Assembly (NCBI GenBank): GCA_039819785.1
Contig: JBCBRH010000006.1
Span: 62,001 to 126,000, forward strand
Length of the DNA: 64,000 bases
Direction of reading: 5' to 3'
Source: JBCBRD01 sp039819785
Lineage (GTDB): Bacteria > Pseudomonadota > Alphaproteobacteria > Rhizobiales > Hyphomicrobiaceae
Under the pieces are notes generated by a model, which worked only from the letters and a program-made list of their open reading frames with translations, searched no databases and was not told the origin of the DNA. Of the stretch, positions 26,846 to 35,007 are shown in pieces; the first letter of the stretch is position 1, and each line of letters starts with the position of its first letter. Made by a program: the position numbers and the translations under genes.

Positions 26846-27825
26846 TGTGCTGCTCCCGTAGCTAGAGCCGCCGCCGGATCACCGCCCGCAGGCCAGACAG
26901 CTGGATACATCGGAGCGAAGTTATGTTTGACCGCCCACAGATACCAGTTGTCGACGACCGTCCCGGTCAGCAAGATGCCGATACCGCCCGTCAACGTCGT
27001 GAGAACAGCAAACCACCAGGCCCAACGGTGGATGGATTCCATCGTCGCGTTGAAGCCCATCGTCCAGCGCCAGAACAACCCGGCACGTTCAGAGGCGGTA
27101 CCCCGATCCGTAATCTGCTCAATCTCACGGTCACCGCCAACGCGGCTCACGGCCAGGATGGTTGCACCGTGCATGGCAAACAAAACAGCCGATCCATAAA
27201 GGAAGACAATCGAAAGCGCATGGAACGGGTTGTAGAACAAATTGCCGTAACGAATTGAGAAGGCCGCCGTCCAGTCCAGGTGCGAAAAGATTCCAAAAGG
27301 AACCGCCTCACCCCAGCTGCCCATGAGCAACGGACGGAAGAAACCAAGAACGAGAAACAGCCAGATCGCTGAGGCAAACGCCCAGGCGACATGCGTGCCC
27401 ATCCCCAACTGGATGGCTCGGCGATAGGTCCGAACCCACCACAGCAAGATCGACGCCGTGATCATGAAGCCAGCGATCATATACCAGCCGCCATCATTCA
27501 GCGGCGGAATACCAAGGCCGTATGACGGAGGCGGTGGATCAAGTGACAACCAGAACAACTGACGCACAAACTGCGCCAGATCCCAGTTGACGCTTGCCAG
27601 CATATTCCAGCCGATAATCTGAAAACCACCCAATCCCAGAACCAGCGAAAGGGTCCCAAGGTAGCCCAGATAAATCGGCCCCAGCTGCGCATTCCCAATG
27701 TAGCCGATCAGATTTGAAAAACCAGGTTTTCCCAACCGCGGAAGGTCTTCGGGAGGCAAGGGCACACCGGCCTCGACCGGGCCGCGCACTTGCACGCGCG
27801 TATAGATATTTTGATATTCAGACAT
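26842..27825 (-). CDS. pufM: photosynthetic reaction centre M subunit
   Basis: PufM pairs with PufL to hold the bacteriochlorophyll special pair and the primary quinone. The 327-residue product has five transmembrane helices and ligand histidines in VPFGIFSHLDWT, FYNPFHALSI and FAMHGATILAV. It also has the iron/quinone loop with ERAGLFWRWTMGFNATMESIHRW. The sequence starts MSEYQNIYTRVQVRGP, typical for the family. pufL lies 21 bp upstream, and pufC overlaps the end. Confidence 0.97.
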   Translation of the reverse strand: MSEYQNIYTRVQVRGPVEAGVPLPPEDLPRLGKPGFSNLIGYIGNAQLGPIYLGYLGTLSLVLGLGGFQIIGWNMLASVNWDLAQFVRQLFWLSLDPPPPSYGLGIPPLNDGGWYMIAGFMITASILLWWVRTYRRAIQLGMGTHVAWAFASAIWLFLVLGFFRPLLMGSWGEAVPFGIFSHLDWTAAFSIRYGNLFYNPFHALSIVFLYGSAVLFAMHGATILAVSRVGGDREIEQITDRGTASERAGLFWRWTMGFNATMESIHRWAWWFAVLTTLTGGIGILLTGTVVDNWYLWAVKHNFAPMYPAVWPAGGDPAAALATGAAQ

Positions 27826-27846
27826 GGTCTTTGTTACCTTTTGCCC

Positions 27847-28671
27847 TTAACCCCAGATTGGAAGATCGAGCCACCAGTTCCACCATTCCGGCCAGCCCTT
27901 CGTCCAATAGGGGCCCGAAATCACGATACAAACCGCACTCCAGAAGGCCGCACTCACAGCCAGGAACAAGCCGAGCCGGTGAATACCCAATGTGCCGATG
28001 GAATAACCGATATTGTCGCGGAAAAAGGTGTCTTCGTGTTCTGGTTTACGAACCGTCTCACCCTTTTGCGGGTTGGTCGCGGACAGAATTAGCGAACCGT
28101 GAAGCGAAAGCGCTAGAACGTTCGTAAAGAAGAATGTCACCGCAATCATATGCGCTGGATTGTAATGGAAATGCAGATATTGATACCCGACGTTTGACAC
28201 CCAATCGAGGTGGGAAAAAATTCCATACGGAAATCCATGTCCCCAGGCACCCATTAAGACAGGGCGAATAACGACAAGAGTTACGTAGGCCAGCACCGCA
28301 AAGCTAAATGCAATCGGAACATGATATCCCATGCCGAGTTTGCGAGCGATTTCCACCTGCCGCAAAGTCCACGACACAAACGCACCAATGGCGCAAATCG
28401 TGATCAACTGCCACAGCCCGCCTTCTTTAATTGGCGCAACACCTAATCCATATTTCAGATCAGGCGGTTCAATATTGATTGTCCACGGATTCCATGTGGG
28501 CCCAAGTGCTGCACCCCAAAAGATGAGCGCTGTCCCGAACACCGTGAAGAAGATCGTCGTAACTCCGAAGAAGCCAACATAAAACGGCCCCACCCAGAAA
28601 TCGAAGAGATCGCCTCCGACCAAATTCCCACCGCGCACGCGGTATTTTCGTTCAAAATTGAGCAATGCCAT
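27847..28671 (-). CDS. pufL: photosynthetic reaction centre L subunit
   Basis: PufL binds half of the special pair, the active-branch pigments and the secondary quinone. The 274-residue product begins MALLNFERKYRVRGG, which fixes the start at 28671; a GGAGGAGAG site lies just upstream. Five transmembrane helices are seen, with ligand regions FPYGIFSHLDWVSNVG, HYNPAHMIAV and LSLHGSLILS. It follows pufA after about 150 bp, a spacing that in other species holds RNA structures controlling the LH1 to reaction-centre ratio. Confidence 0.97.
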   Translation of the reverse strand: MALLNFERKYRVRGGNLVGGDLFDFWVGPFYVGFFGVTTIFFTVFGTALIFWGAALGPTWNPWTINIEPPDLKYGLGVAPIKEGGLWQLITICAIGAFVSWTLRQVEIARKLGMGYHVPIAFSFAVLAYVTLVVIRPVLMGAWGHGFPYGIFSHLDWVSNVGYQYLHFHYNPAHMIAVTFFFTNVLALSLHGSLILSATNPQKGETVRKPEHEDTFFRDNIGYSIGTLGIHRLGLFLAVSAAFWSAVCIVISGPYWTKGWPEWWNWWLDLPIWG

Positions 28672-28818
28672 TTCAGCGCTCTCCTCCGTTGTTCCGATCC
28701 GATCACCAGCGCGCTTCACCCCTCAGACAGCACGACACGGCGGACGCGCATTCCGTCTTGAGGTGTGAGGCTCAACGCGAACGTCGAGCCTCACAGCCAG
28801 TGCGTTAACCGGCTGAAC

Positions 28819-29040
28819 TCAGCTTCTGCCGCCAGGCAGGGCTGTATTGTGAACGGAGCCAGCTGTTTTGGGAGCGGAGCTCTCAACGGCACTGGTCTTC
28901 GTGTAGGCTGACTGCTCAAGCCAATTGTAGCGATCCGTACTGAGCAGAATGAAGTGGATCATGAACGCAAGAAACACGAGCCAGGCATAAAGCCCAACCA
29001 TGGCCAGGCGCACATCGAACACTTGCCAAATTCGAAACAT
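28819..29040 (-). CDS. pufA: light-harvesting 1 alpha polypeptide PufA
   Basis: PufA forms the inner ring of LH1. The 73-residue product has the typical start MFRIWQVFDVRLAMVGLYAW, one transmembrane helix, and the bacteriochlorophyll-ligand histidine in AFMIHFILLSTDRYNWL. The C-terminal 30 residues are polar and may be trimmed, as in other species. GGAGAAAACG precedes the ATG. It lies 74 bp after pufB. Confidence 0.96.
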   Translation of the reverse strand: MFRIWQVFDVRLAMVGLYAWLVFLAFMIHFILLSTDRYNWLEQSAYTKTSAVESSAPKTAGSVHNTALPGGRS

Positions 29041-29114
29041 CTCGTTTTCTCCAAGATGACGTTATTGAAGTGATTAATGAATTCAAGAAGCTGAACGCTC
29101 CCCGCATTCATTGC

Positions 29115-29270
29115 TTATGGAAGTGGAATCCAAGGACGCCAGATCCAAGTGAGCAGGTGTGCAACAACGGCAATACCAATGAATACCGTTGCGACGCTAA
29201 CGAACCCGCTGTGGAGCTCTTTAGCTTGCTCATCGGTGAGGCCTGTGACGTTCACCTTATCATCAGCCAT
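29115..29270 (-). CDS. pufB: light-harvesting 1 beta polypeptide PufB
   Basis: This 51-residue frame is short enough to be missed by a length filter. The product starts MADDKVNVTGLTDEQAKELH, which is the LH1 beta N-terminal signature. It has one transmembrane helix with the ligand histidine in VVAHLLTWIWRPWIP and ends in LP. GGAGACTATGAA precedes the ATG at 29270. It is the first antenna gene of the puf operon, between pufQ and pufA. The plus-strand histidine in KELHSG is the second conserved one of the family. Confidence 0.95.
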   Translation of the reverse strand: MADDKVNVTGLTDEQAKELHSGFVSVATVFIGIAVVAHLLTWIWRPWIPLP

Positions 29271-29356
29271 TTCATAGTCTCCGGCTGGTGGGCTCGCTCA
29301 TGCGGACACGATTGAAACCCGTCATTACCGCGCCATCCCCGCGCGGCAGGGGATAC

Positions 29357-29377
29357 CGTCATGGACCACCCATGACG
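29357..29377 (-). other. RNA hairpin in the pufQ-pufB spacer
   Basis: CGTCATGG (29357-29364) and CCATGACG (29370-29377) form a perfect 8-bp stem around a five-base loop in the pufQ-pufB spacer. It could stabilise or process the pufBA message, as hairpins near puf genes do elsewhere. There is no U-run, so it is not a terminator. Confidence 0.45.
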
Positions 29378-29436
29378 TATTTCCGTCAAAACCGCTCAAT
29401 TTCAATTCGAACGGTCGCAACGAAAACAGAAATGCA

Positions 29437-29679
29437 TCAGCTCATGAAAACGAATGGCAAGACGCTATCTGCCAAGGCCCGAGCTTCTGCAAAAATAGAT
29501 CTGCTTCCATCGCCAGCTTCTGCAAGCGGCTGCCAGCCTTTTGGCAGCACACGCGCAATAATTGCAGCGGCGAGAAAGAAAATGAATGTCGCTGCGAGAA
29601 ACGCAAAATACTCGCGGCGTTCTGAACGGCGCGCACGCAGGCGCGATCCACTTTTGGGAGTGTAGACTTCAACGGCCAT
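29437..29679 (-). CDS. pufQ: PufQ, bacteriochlorophyll-synthesis accessory membrane protein
   Basis: The 80-residue product lies between bchZ and pufB, where pufQ lies in purple bacteria. It has a basic N-terminal segment (RARRSERREYFAFLAATFIF), one membrane helix, and an amphipathic tail with SIFAEARALADSVLP. These features fit PufQ, which is required for normal bacteriochlorophyll levels, but sequence conservation in this family is low, so the call rests partly on position. GGAGGG lies seven bases before the ATG. A 16-base stretch covering this site is nearly repeated before pufB. Confidence 0.75.
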   Translation of the reverse strand: MAVEVYTPKSGSRLRARRSERREYFAFLAATFIFFLAAAIIARVLPKGWQPLAEAGDGSRSIFAEARALADSVLPFVFMS

Positions 29680-29775
29680 GGTAATGCCCTCCGGCTGGTT
29701 GGCTTTGGCGAGACACGCTGCACACTGACTGCCAATGGGTCAGCGTGGAAAACTGGGTGGTGAAAGGAAAGAGCA

Positions 29776-31233
29776 TCATGCAACCAAGCCCTCACTCATA
29801 GGGACTGGCTTGCCTGAAACATGCTCAGCACTCACACGCCCCAGGCCTTCCGCCCGGGCGCGCATTTCGGCCTGATCGCGCAAGGTCTTGGCAGCTGAGA
29901 TCCGCGTTAGAACTGGGTAAGTCGCCACAAGCTCTTCAAGCTCGACTTGCGCTGCCTCATCCCATGCAAGAGCACGCAGCATTCGGGTCGGAGTAGCTGG
30001 CACTTCATCCAGCTTCGTCCCAAGCGGAATGATATGGAACAGTGCATCGAACAGCCCGTTGCAGATTTCCTGCAAGAGATACGTGGCCCCGGCATAACCC
30101 ATGAATGGCGTACCGGTGTGCCGCCGAATGGCAGCGCCTGGGAACGACGCTGGAATGTAATGCGAACGCCCTTCGGCCTCCGTCATATACATCCGCTCAT
30201 TATAGGACCCGAACAGGATCAGCGGCGGCTTGTCACGAACGGCTTCACGAACGGCGTCATTGTCGGGCTTGATCCCGGCGGACCGGCTGAAGGCGAATGT
30301 GCAGGGGAACCCAAGGTCACCCTCAAGGTAACTGCGGATACCGCGCGTGTAGGTCTCGTTGGCAACGATCGCAAAACTCGCCGTTCCGAAAAAGTCCTGT
30401 GTCACCGAACGCCATAGGTCCCAGACGGGTTTGATGGTCGTGTGCTTTTCATTTTCGATGAACGGCTGGGGATCAAGACCGGTTAATTCGCCCAGCGAAA
30501 TCAGGAAGGCCGTGGTGCTTTCCAAGCCGATCGGGGCCTGCAGATAAGGCTTGTCCAGGCTCTCACACAGCATGCGTCCGAACTCACGGTACATGCAGAT
30601 GTTTACATCGGCATCAATCAGCCGCGAGACATCTTTCAGGTGGCTTCCGAGCGGAAACACCATGTTTACGTCGCAGCCGATCCCTTCGACAAGCCGGCGG
30701 ATTTCCGCCAGATCAGAGGGCATGTTGAACTGGCCATACATCGGCCCGATGATGTTCACACGCGGACGCGCACCTTCAGGCCGCTTGGTCGCCTTAGGCA
30801 TTTTGCCCTTCCGCGCGCCATAGCTGGTCCACAACCAGTTCAGCGCGCGATCAGCACTTTGCCATTGGTCTTCATCAATCGTACGCGGCAGAAAACGAAC
30901 GATATTCATACCTTCAGGCGTCACACCGCCGCCGATCATCTCGGCAATCGAACCGGTCACAACAACGGCTGGCACCTTCGGATCAAGCGAGCCGTGCGCC
31001 TGCTTCATCGCGCCTTCGGTCCCATGCTGGCCAAGCTCTTCTTCGCCAAGCCCCGTGACGACAATCGGCAATTCATGCGGCGGCAAACCGTCGGTGTAAT
31101 GCAGAACTGACGTCACCGGCAGGTTTTCACAACCCACCGGCCCATCGATAATCACCTGCAGCCCCTTGATGGCCGTAAAGGCATAAACCGAACCCCAATA
31201 GCCGCCAGCGCGGTCAAGATCCTGGATCAGCAT
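29776..31233 (-). CDS. bchZ: chlorophyllide a reductase subunit Z
   Basis: BchZ pairs with BchY in the nitrogenase-like reductase that converts chlorophyllide a to the bacteriochlorin. The 485-residue product has GYWGSVYAFTAIKGLQVIIDGPVGCENLPVT-type N-terminal features (I give only the family pattern: cysteine in GPVGCENLP near residue 35). Later it has GSIAEMIGGG, SLDKPYLQAPIGLESTTAF and FMGYAGATYLLQEICNGLFD. Its start overlaps the bchY stop by seven bases, so the subunits are co-translated. Confidence 0.95.
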   Translation of the reverse strand: MLIQDLDRAGGYWGSVYAFTAIKGLQVIIDGPVGCENLPVTSVLHYTDGLPPHELPIVVTGLGEEELGQHGTEGAMKQAHGSLDPKVPAVVVTGSIAEMIGGGVTPEGMNIVRFLPRTIDEDQWQSADRALNWLWTSYGARKGKMPKATKRPEGARPRVNIIGPMYGQFNMPSDLAEIRRLVEGIGCDVNMVFPLGSHLKDVSRLIDADVNICMYREFGRMLCESLDKPYLQAPIGLESTTAFLISLGELTGLDPQPFIENEKHTTIKPVWDLWRSVTQDFFGTASFAIVANETYTRGIRSYLEGDLGFPCTFAFSRSAGIKPDNDAVREAVRDKPPLILFGSYNERMYMTEAEGRSHYIPASFPGAAIRRHTGTPFMGYAGATYLLQEICNGLFDALFHIIPLGTKLDEVPATPTRMLRALAWDEAAQVELEELVATYPVLTRISAAKTLRDQAEMRARAEGLGRVSAEHVSGKPVPMSEGLVA

Positions 31234-32867
31234 GATGCACCTCCAGGCAGCTTGGCGCGGACGGCAACATCTGCTGGATCACGTTCCCAGATGCCGCTGG
31301 TTTGTGTTGTGCCGACGCCATCAAAAAATTCGGTCATCCGATCGAACCGGCCTTTGGAGCCAAGTGCTGCGTTGATGACCTGACCGAGAGAGCCAGCCCC
31401 CATGACGCCCATGAGTGGACGCGCCGAGATTAGGTTCGTGAAGTAGAGCCCGGGGATCGAAAGCTCCTTCGCCTTCTGCACAACCGGTGTCGTACCGATA
31501 GCAAGATCGGGCTTGAAGGAATTCAACGCGGCAAGGTCCTGCTCCAGCGAAGCGCGGAACTGCACAGCCACACCATGGCTTTCCAGCCAGTCGCGGTCAG
31601 CCTCGGACCACTTCGTCTTCGGGCAAGCCGTTCCAACGTATTGGACATCCGCACCGCTCTCGACGAGAAGCCGGGCAACGAGTAATTCCGAACCCTCATA
31701 ACCAGACAGTGTGATCCGGCCCTTGATGGGATTGGCAGCCAGTCCGGCCTTGATCGCTGGAAGAACTTTCGCCTTGGCGGCATCAACGACAGCGTCTGTC
31801 ACGCCGTAGGCTTTGCCAATGGCGCTAAGCCAGTCAGCGGTTCCATCAACACCCACCGGCGCCGACCCGACAATGGCCCGGCCGGCAGCTTCGAACTCGC
31901 GGAACGTCGCCGTATAGAAAGGATGGATCGCAGCAACGACACCACAGTCGAGCGCTTGATAGAGTTCGCGCCACTCCCGCGTTGGAACAACCGGACCAGC
32001 CGATAATCCGAGAGACCCGAGCAACATCCCGATACCAACCGGATCAGCCGGGAACATCTCACCGACCAGCGCCACACTCGGAGCATCCGTCCGTGGCGCG
32101 TCAGGTCCTTGGACCGGTCCTTGTTCAATCTCTTTCCGGGCATATTTCAACATCGCACCAGCCAGAACGTCTTTGGCCTCGGCATGCGTTGGAACACCAA
32201 ACCCTGGAACATCAATGCCGACAATGCGCACACCGTTGACTTCACTCGGCAGCATTTGAAGCGGCACACCAGATGCAGTCGGCACGCAAAGATTGGTGAC
32301 AATGATTGTATCGTAGCGCTCAGGATCGGCGAGCTTTTGAACGGCTTCGCGAATGTCTTCGTAAAGCTTGCCCGTCACCAGCGTTTCGGAGTCAAACGGC
32401 ACATAACCAACCGTCCGCCGCGCCCCGTAAAAGTGGGACGTAAACGTCAGCCCATAAACGCAACACGCTGATCCACACAGCACGGACGCTGTTCGCCGCA
32501 TCCGCAATCCGACCCGCAATGATCCGAACGCCGGACACATGCTCTGCGGTTTGTCATGCGGACCTTGCGGATAGTCTTTGGCATATTGTGCAAGGATTTC
32601 GCTTTTACCCGCAGCTTCCGCGGCTGCCCGCATTTTGGCGGCACCGGCATGGCACCCTGCACCATCCCCGCTGTCGACCTTGAGGTCTGAGGCATCTGGC
32701 GCATCGGCCACAGCCGCATCAACGGCAGGTACCGTGGCGTCTACATTTTGAGGAGACACCTTCGAGGTGACAGGCACGTTGTCGACCGATGCCTCGCCCG
32801 CACGATCGTAGACAACCTCACCATCAGAACCGTGTCCCGAAGATCGGGTACTAATCTCGTCCATCAT
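31227..32867 (-). CDS. bchY: chlorophyllide a reductase subunit Y
   Basis: BchY is the second catalytic subunit of chlorophyllide a reductase. From the ATG at 32867 it has 546 residues. An acidic Ala/Asp/Val-rich N-terminal extension of about 85 residues, not needed for the fold, precedes QSMCPAFGSLRVGLRMRR, VLCGSACCVYGL (cluster cysteines) and VTNLCVPTASGVP. I placed the start just after the bchX stop, where TGAGGG precedes ATGATGG; an upstream in-frame ATG would overlap bchX heavily. The extension may be lineage-specific. Confidence 0.93.
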   Translation of the reverse strand: MMDEISTRSSGHGSDGEVVYDRAGEASVDNVPVTSKVSPQNVDATVPAVDAAVADAPDASDLKVDSGDGAGCHAGAAKMRAAAEAAGKSEILAQYAKDYPQGPHDKPQSMCPAFGSLRVGLRMRRTASVLCGSACCVYGLTFTSHFYGARRTVGYVPFDSETLVTGKLYEDIREAVQKLADPERYDTIIVTNLCVPTASGVPLQMLPSEVNGVRIVGIDVPGFGVPTHAEAKDVLAGAMLKYARKEIEQGPVQGPDAPRTDAPSVALVGEMFPADPVGIGMLLGSLGLSAGPVVPTREWRELYQALDCGVVAAIHPFYTATFREFEAAGRAIVGSAPVGVDGTADWLSAIGKAYGVTDAVVDAAKAKVLPAIKAGLAANPIKGRITLSGYEGSELLVARLLVESGADVQYVGTACPKTKWSEADRDWLESHGVAVQFRASLEQDLAALNSFKPDLAIGTTPVVQKAKELSIPGLYFTNLISARPLMGVMGAGSLGQVINAALGSKGRFDRMTEFFDGVGTTQTSGIWERDPADVAVRAKLPGGASC

Positions 32868-32871
32868 ACCC

Positions 32872-33960
32872 TCAAACGTTGTCGTAGATGACTTCGAGCG
32901 ATGCTTTGTGCTCGATCGGCTTGCCACACATGTCGGCCGCCGTAGCAGGCAGAAGCTGATAGTCCGCGCCCGTTTCTTGGGCATCGAACAGACCGATCAG
33001 ATCATCCTGTGACAATGGATTGGGATGCATGGGCGGCGCATCGGCTACGTTTTGGGCCAAGGCTTCAAACAGCGGCGCCCACTCACTGCCAGGCTTGCCG
33101 ACAATCTGATAATTGGCGCTCTTGCGTCGGATATCTTCGTTGGCTGGAATAGCCGACAGCACAGGGATGTTGACGCGTTCGGCGAAGGCATGCGCCTCGC
33201 CAGTGCCGTCATCCTTATTGATCACCATGCCGGCAACACCGACATTGCCACCCAATTTCCGGAAGTATTCGACGGCCGAACAAACGTTGTTGGCAACGTA
33301 GAGCGATTGAAGATCGTTCGAGGCGACGACGATCACCTTCTGGCACATGTCCCGGGCAATCGGCAGACCGAACCCGCCGCAAACGACATCGCCCAGAAAG
33401 TCGAGCAGTACGTAGTCGAAGTCCCAGTCGTGAAAACCGAGCTTTTCCAGAAGCTCGAAGCCATGAATGATCCCGCGGCCACCGCACCCGCGACCAACTT
33501 CCGGCCCGCCCAGTTCCATGGCGAAGACACCATCACGCACAAAGCAGACATCGCCGATTTCAACGTCTTCGCCTGCATTTTTCTTGCGCGTTGACGTTTC
33601 AATGATGGTGGGGCAGCTGCGCCCGCCAAACAGAAGGGATGTCGTGTCGCTCTTAGGATCACAGCCAATGAGCAACACGCGCTTACCCTGCTGCGCCATC
33701 ATGTAGGAGAGGTTTGCAAGCGTGAAACTCTTGCCGATCCCGCCCTTGCCGTAGATGGCAATGATCTGTGTTTTTTGCTCGGCGGATGCCTCGATACCGA
33801 AGTCGTCATCGCTTGAGATGTCCTGCATGGACCCATCACCGGATGATGCGGATTCAGAGGTGCCGGCAGTGACGTCTTCACGGAGGAAAGGATTGGCCTC
33901 GCCGTCAAGTGCAGTGGCATCAGAGCGCGCGCCATTGGCATGGCCGTCGTTCATTGTCAT
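32872..33960 (-). CDS. bchX: chlorophyllide a reductase iron-sulfur ATP-binding protein BchX
   Basis: BchX is the NifH-like electron donor to BchYZ. The 362-residue product has a Ser/Asp-rich N-terminal extension of about 65 residues and then IIAIYGKGGIGKSFTLANLS. It has GCDPKSDTTSLLFGG and the cluster cysteines in GPEVGRGCGGRG and FLGDVVCGGFGLP. I chose the ATG at 33960, which overlaps the bchC stop (ATGA) and has GGAGGAA upstream. The serine after GIGKS is replaced by Phe-Thr, as in other BchX proteins. Confidence 0.95.
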   Translation of the reverse strand: MTMNDGHANGARSDATALDGEANPFLREDVTAGTSESASSGDGSMQDISSDDDFGIEASAEQKTQIIAIYGKGGIGKSFTLANLSYMMAQQGKRVLLIGCDPKSDTTSLLFGGRSCPTIIETSTRKKNAGEDVEIGDVCFVRDGVFAMELGGPEVGRGCGGRGIIHGFELLEKLGFHDWDFDYVLLDFLGDVVCGGFGLPIARDMCQKVIVVASNDLQSLYVANNVCSAVEYFRKLGGNVGVAGMVINKDDGTGEAHAFAERVNIPVLSAIPANEDIRRKSANYQIVGKPGSEWAPLFEALAQNVADAPPMHPNPLSQDDLIGLFDAQETGADYQLLPATAADMCGKPIEHKASLEVIYDNV

Positions 33961-34907
33961 TGAATATTCCTCCAATCGAGAACCATCTTCAGACAAGCCG
34001 GATCACCGAAGGCGACGCGGTAGGCATTGTCAGCTTCCGCCGCTGCCGACCGGTGCGTGATCAGACCGTCCAGCGACAACCGCCCGTCCGAGATGGCATT
34101 AAGGACGTGTTCTAGGTCTTGTGGTTTCCACTCCGCAGCAGCTCGAATGCGCGCTTCACGCATGAACGCTGGCGGAAAATCGAAAGCGACACGGTCAGAG
34201 TAAAAGCCCGCAAGAATGATTTCACCGCCGCGCGCCAACCGCCCGATCAGCGTATCGAGAATGCTGGCGTCACCGCTGACATCGCAGATCGTTTTGTAGT
34301 CGCGCCGGACATCCGTTTCAGGGTCAACGACGTCATAACCTTCAGCGCCTGAGCGCCGGTCAGCATTGGTTTCCCAGACAACAGGAGCATCTGATCCGTT
34401 TGCGATAACAAGCCGGGCAATCAAGCGGCCAAGCACACCATGACCGACAATCAGCTCCGGCGCATTGCCATCTCCAAGCGCATGTTGAGCCGTCGCCGCA
34501 AGCGCCAGCAGAACGCCACTTTCACTTAACGTGCTGTCAATGCGGATGGCCTTTTCACCGGGTATCACGACACGGGATGCCGCCCCGCCGAACAACCCGC
34601 GGACATCGCCAAAGCATCTGGCACCTGGAACAAAGACTTTGTCGCCAGCTCGCATCGTTGACGCAGCTCCAGCGTCGACGACCGTCCCAACGGACTCATA
34701 CCCAGGCACAAGCGGATACCCCATGCCCGGAAATGAAGGCATCTTGCCTGTCCACAACAACCGCTCTGTGCCGGTGCTGATCCCGCTGTAGGCGATATCA
34801 ACGACCACATCGCCAGAGCCCGGTGGCGTAAGTGCCAACCGCTTCAGCTCCAGTTGTTGGGGAGCACGCATCAAAACGGCCAGCGTACTCATCTCGGTCG
34901 TATTCAT
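33957..34907 (-). CDS. bchC: bacteriochlorophyllide a dehydrogenase BchC
   Basis: BchC oxidises the 3-hydroxyethyl group of bacteriochlorophyllide to acetyl. The 316-residue product is a zinc-free-looking medium-chain dehydrogenase with the family pattern YSGISTGTERLLWTGKMPSFPGMGYPLVPGYE split over residues 40-70 (key parts SGISTGTERLLW and PGMGYPLVPGYE). It also has VFVPGARCFGD and a nucleotide-binding segment VGHGVLGRLIA. It heads the bchCXYZ-puf part of the superoperon and has its own promoter region with PpsR-type sites. Confidence 0.95.
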   Translation of the reverse strand: MNTTEMSTLAVLMRAPQQLELKRLALTPPGSGDVVVDIAYSGISTGTERLLWTGKMPSFPGMGYPLVPGYESVGTVVDAGAASTMRAGDKVFVPGARCFGDVRGLFGGAASRVVIPGEKAIRIDSTLSESGVLLALAATAQHALGDGNAPELIVGHGVLGRLIARLVIANGSDAPVVWETNADRRSGAEGYDVVDPETDVRRDYKTICDVSGDASILDTLIGRLARGGEIILAGFYSDRVAFDFPPAFMREARIRAAAEWKPQDLEHVLNAISDGRLSLDGLITHRSAAAEADNAYRVAFGDPACLKMVLDWRNIQ

Positions 34908-34942
34908 ATTTCCGGGACACCTAACTTCACTGCTTTTGTATG

Positions 34943-34974
34943 TGTAAGCCTAGCCTGACACCATTTAGTGTCAA
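34943..34974 (-). promoter_or_regulatory. bchC promoter region with PpsR operator
   Basis: TGTAAGCCTAGCCTGACA (34943-34960) is a perfect TGT-N12-ACA PpsR/CrtJ site. A second inverted repeat, TGACAC-CATTTA-GTGTCA (34956-34973), overlaps it. On the minus strand a perfect -35 TTGACA (34974-34969) and a weak -10 TAGGCT (34952-34947) at 16 bp spacing lie within the two repeats, so bound PpsR would cover the promoter. This is between crtF and bchC. Confidence 0.7.
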
Positions 34975-35007
34975 GCAGAATGAACACCCGCCGCAAAATG
35001 AATCGCT

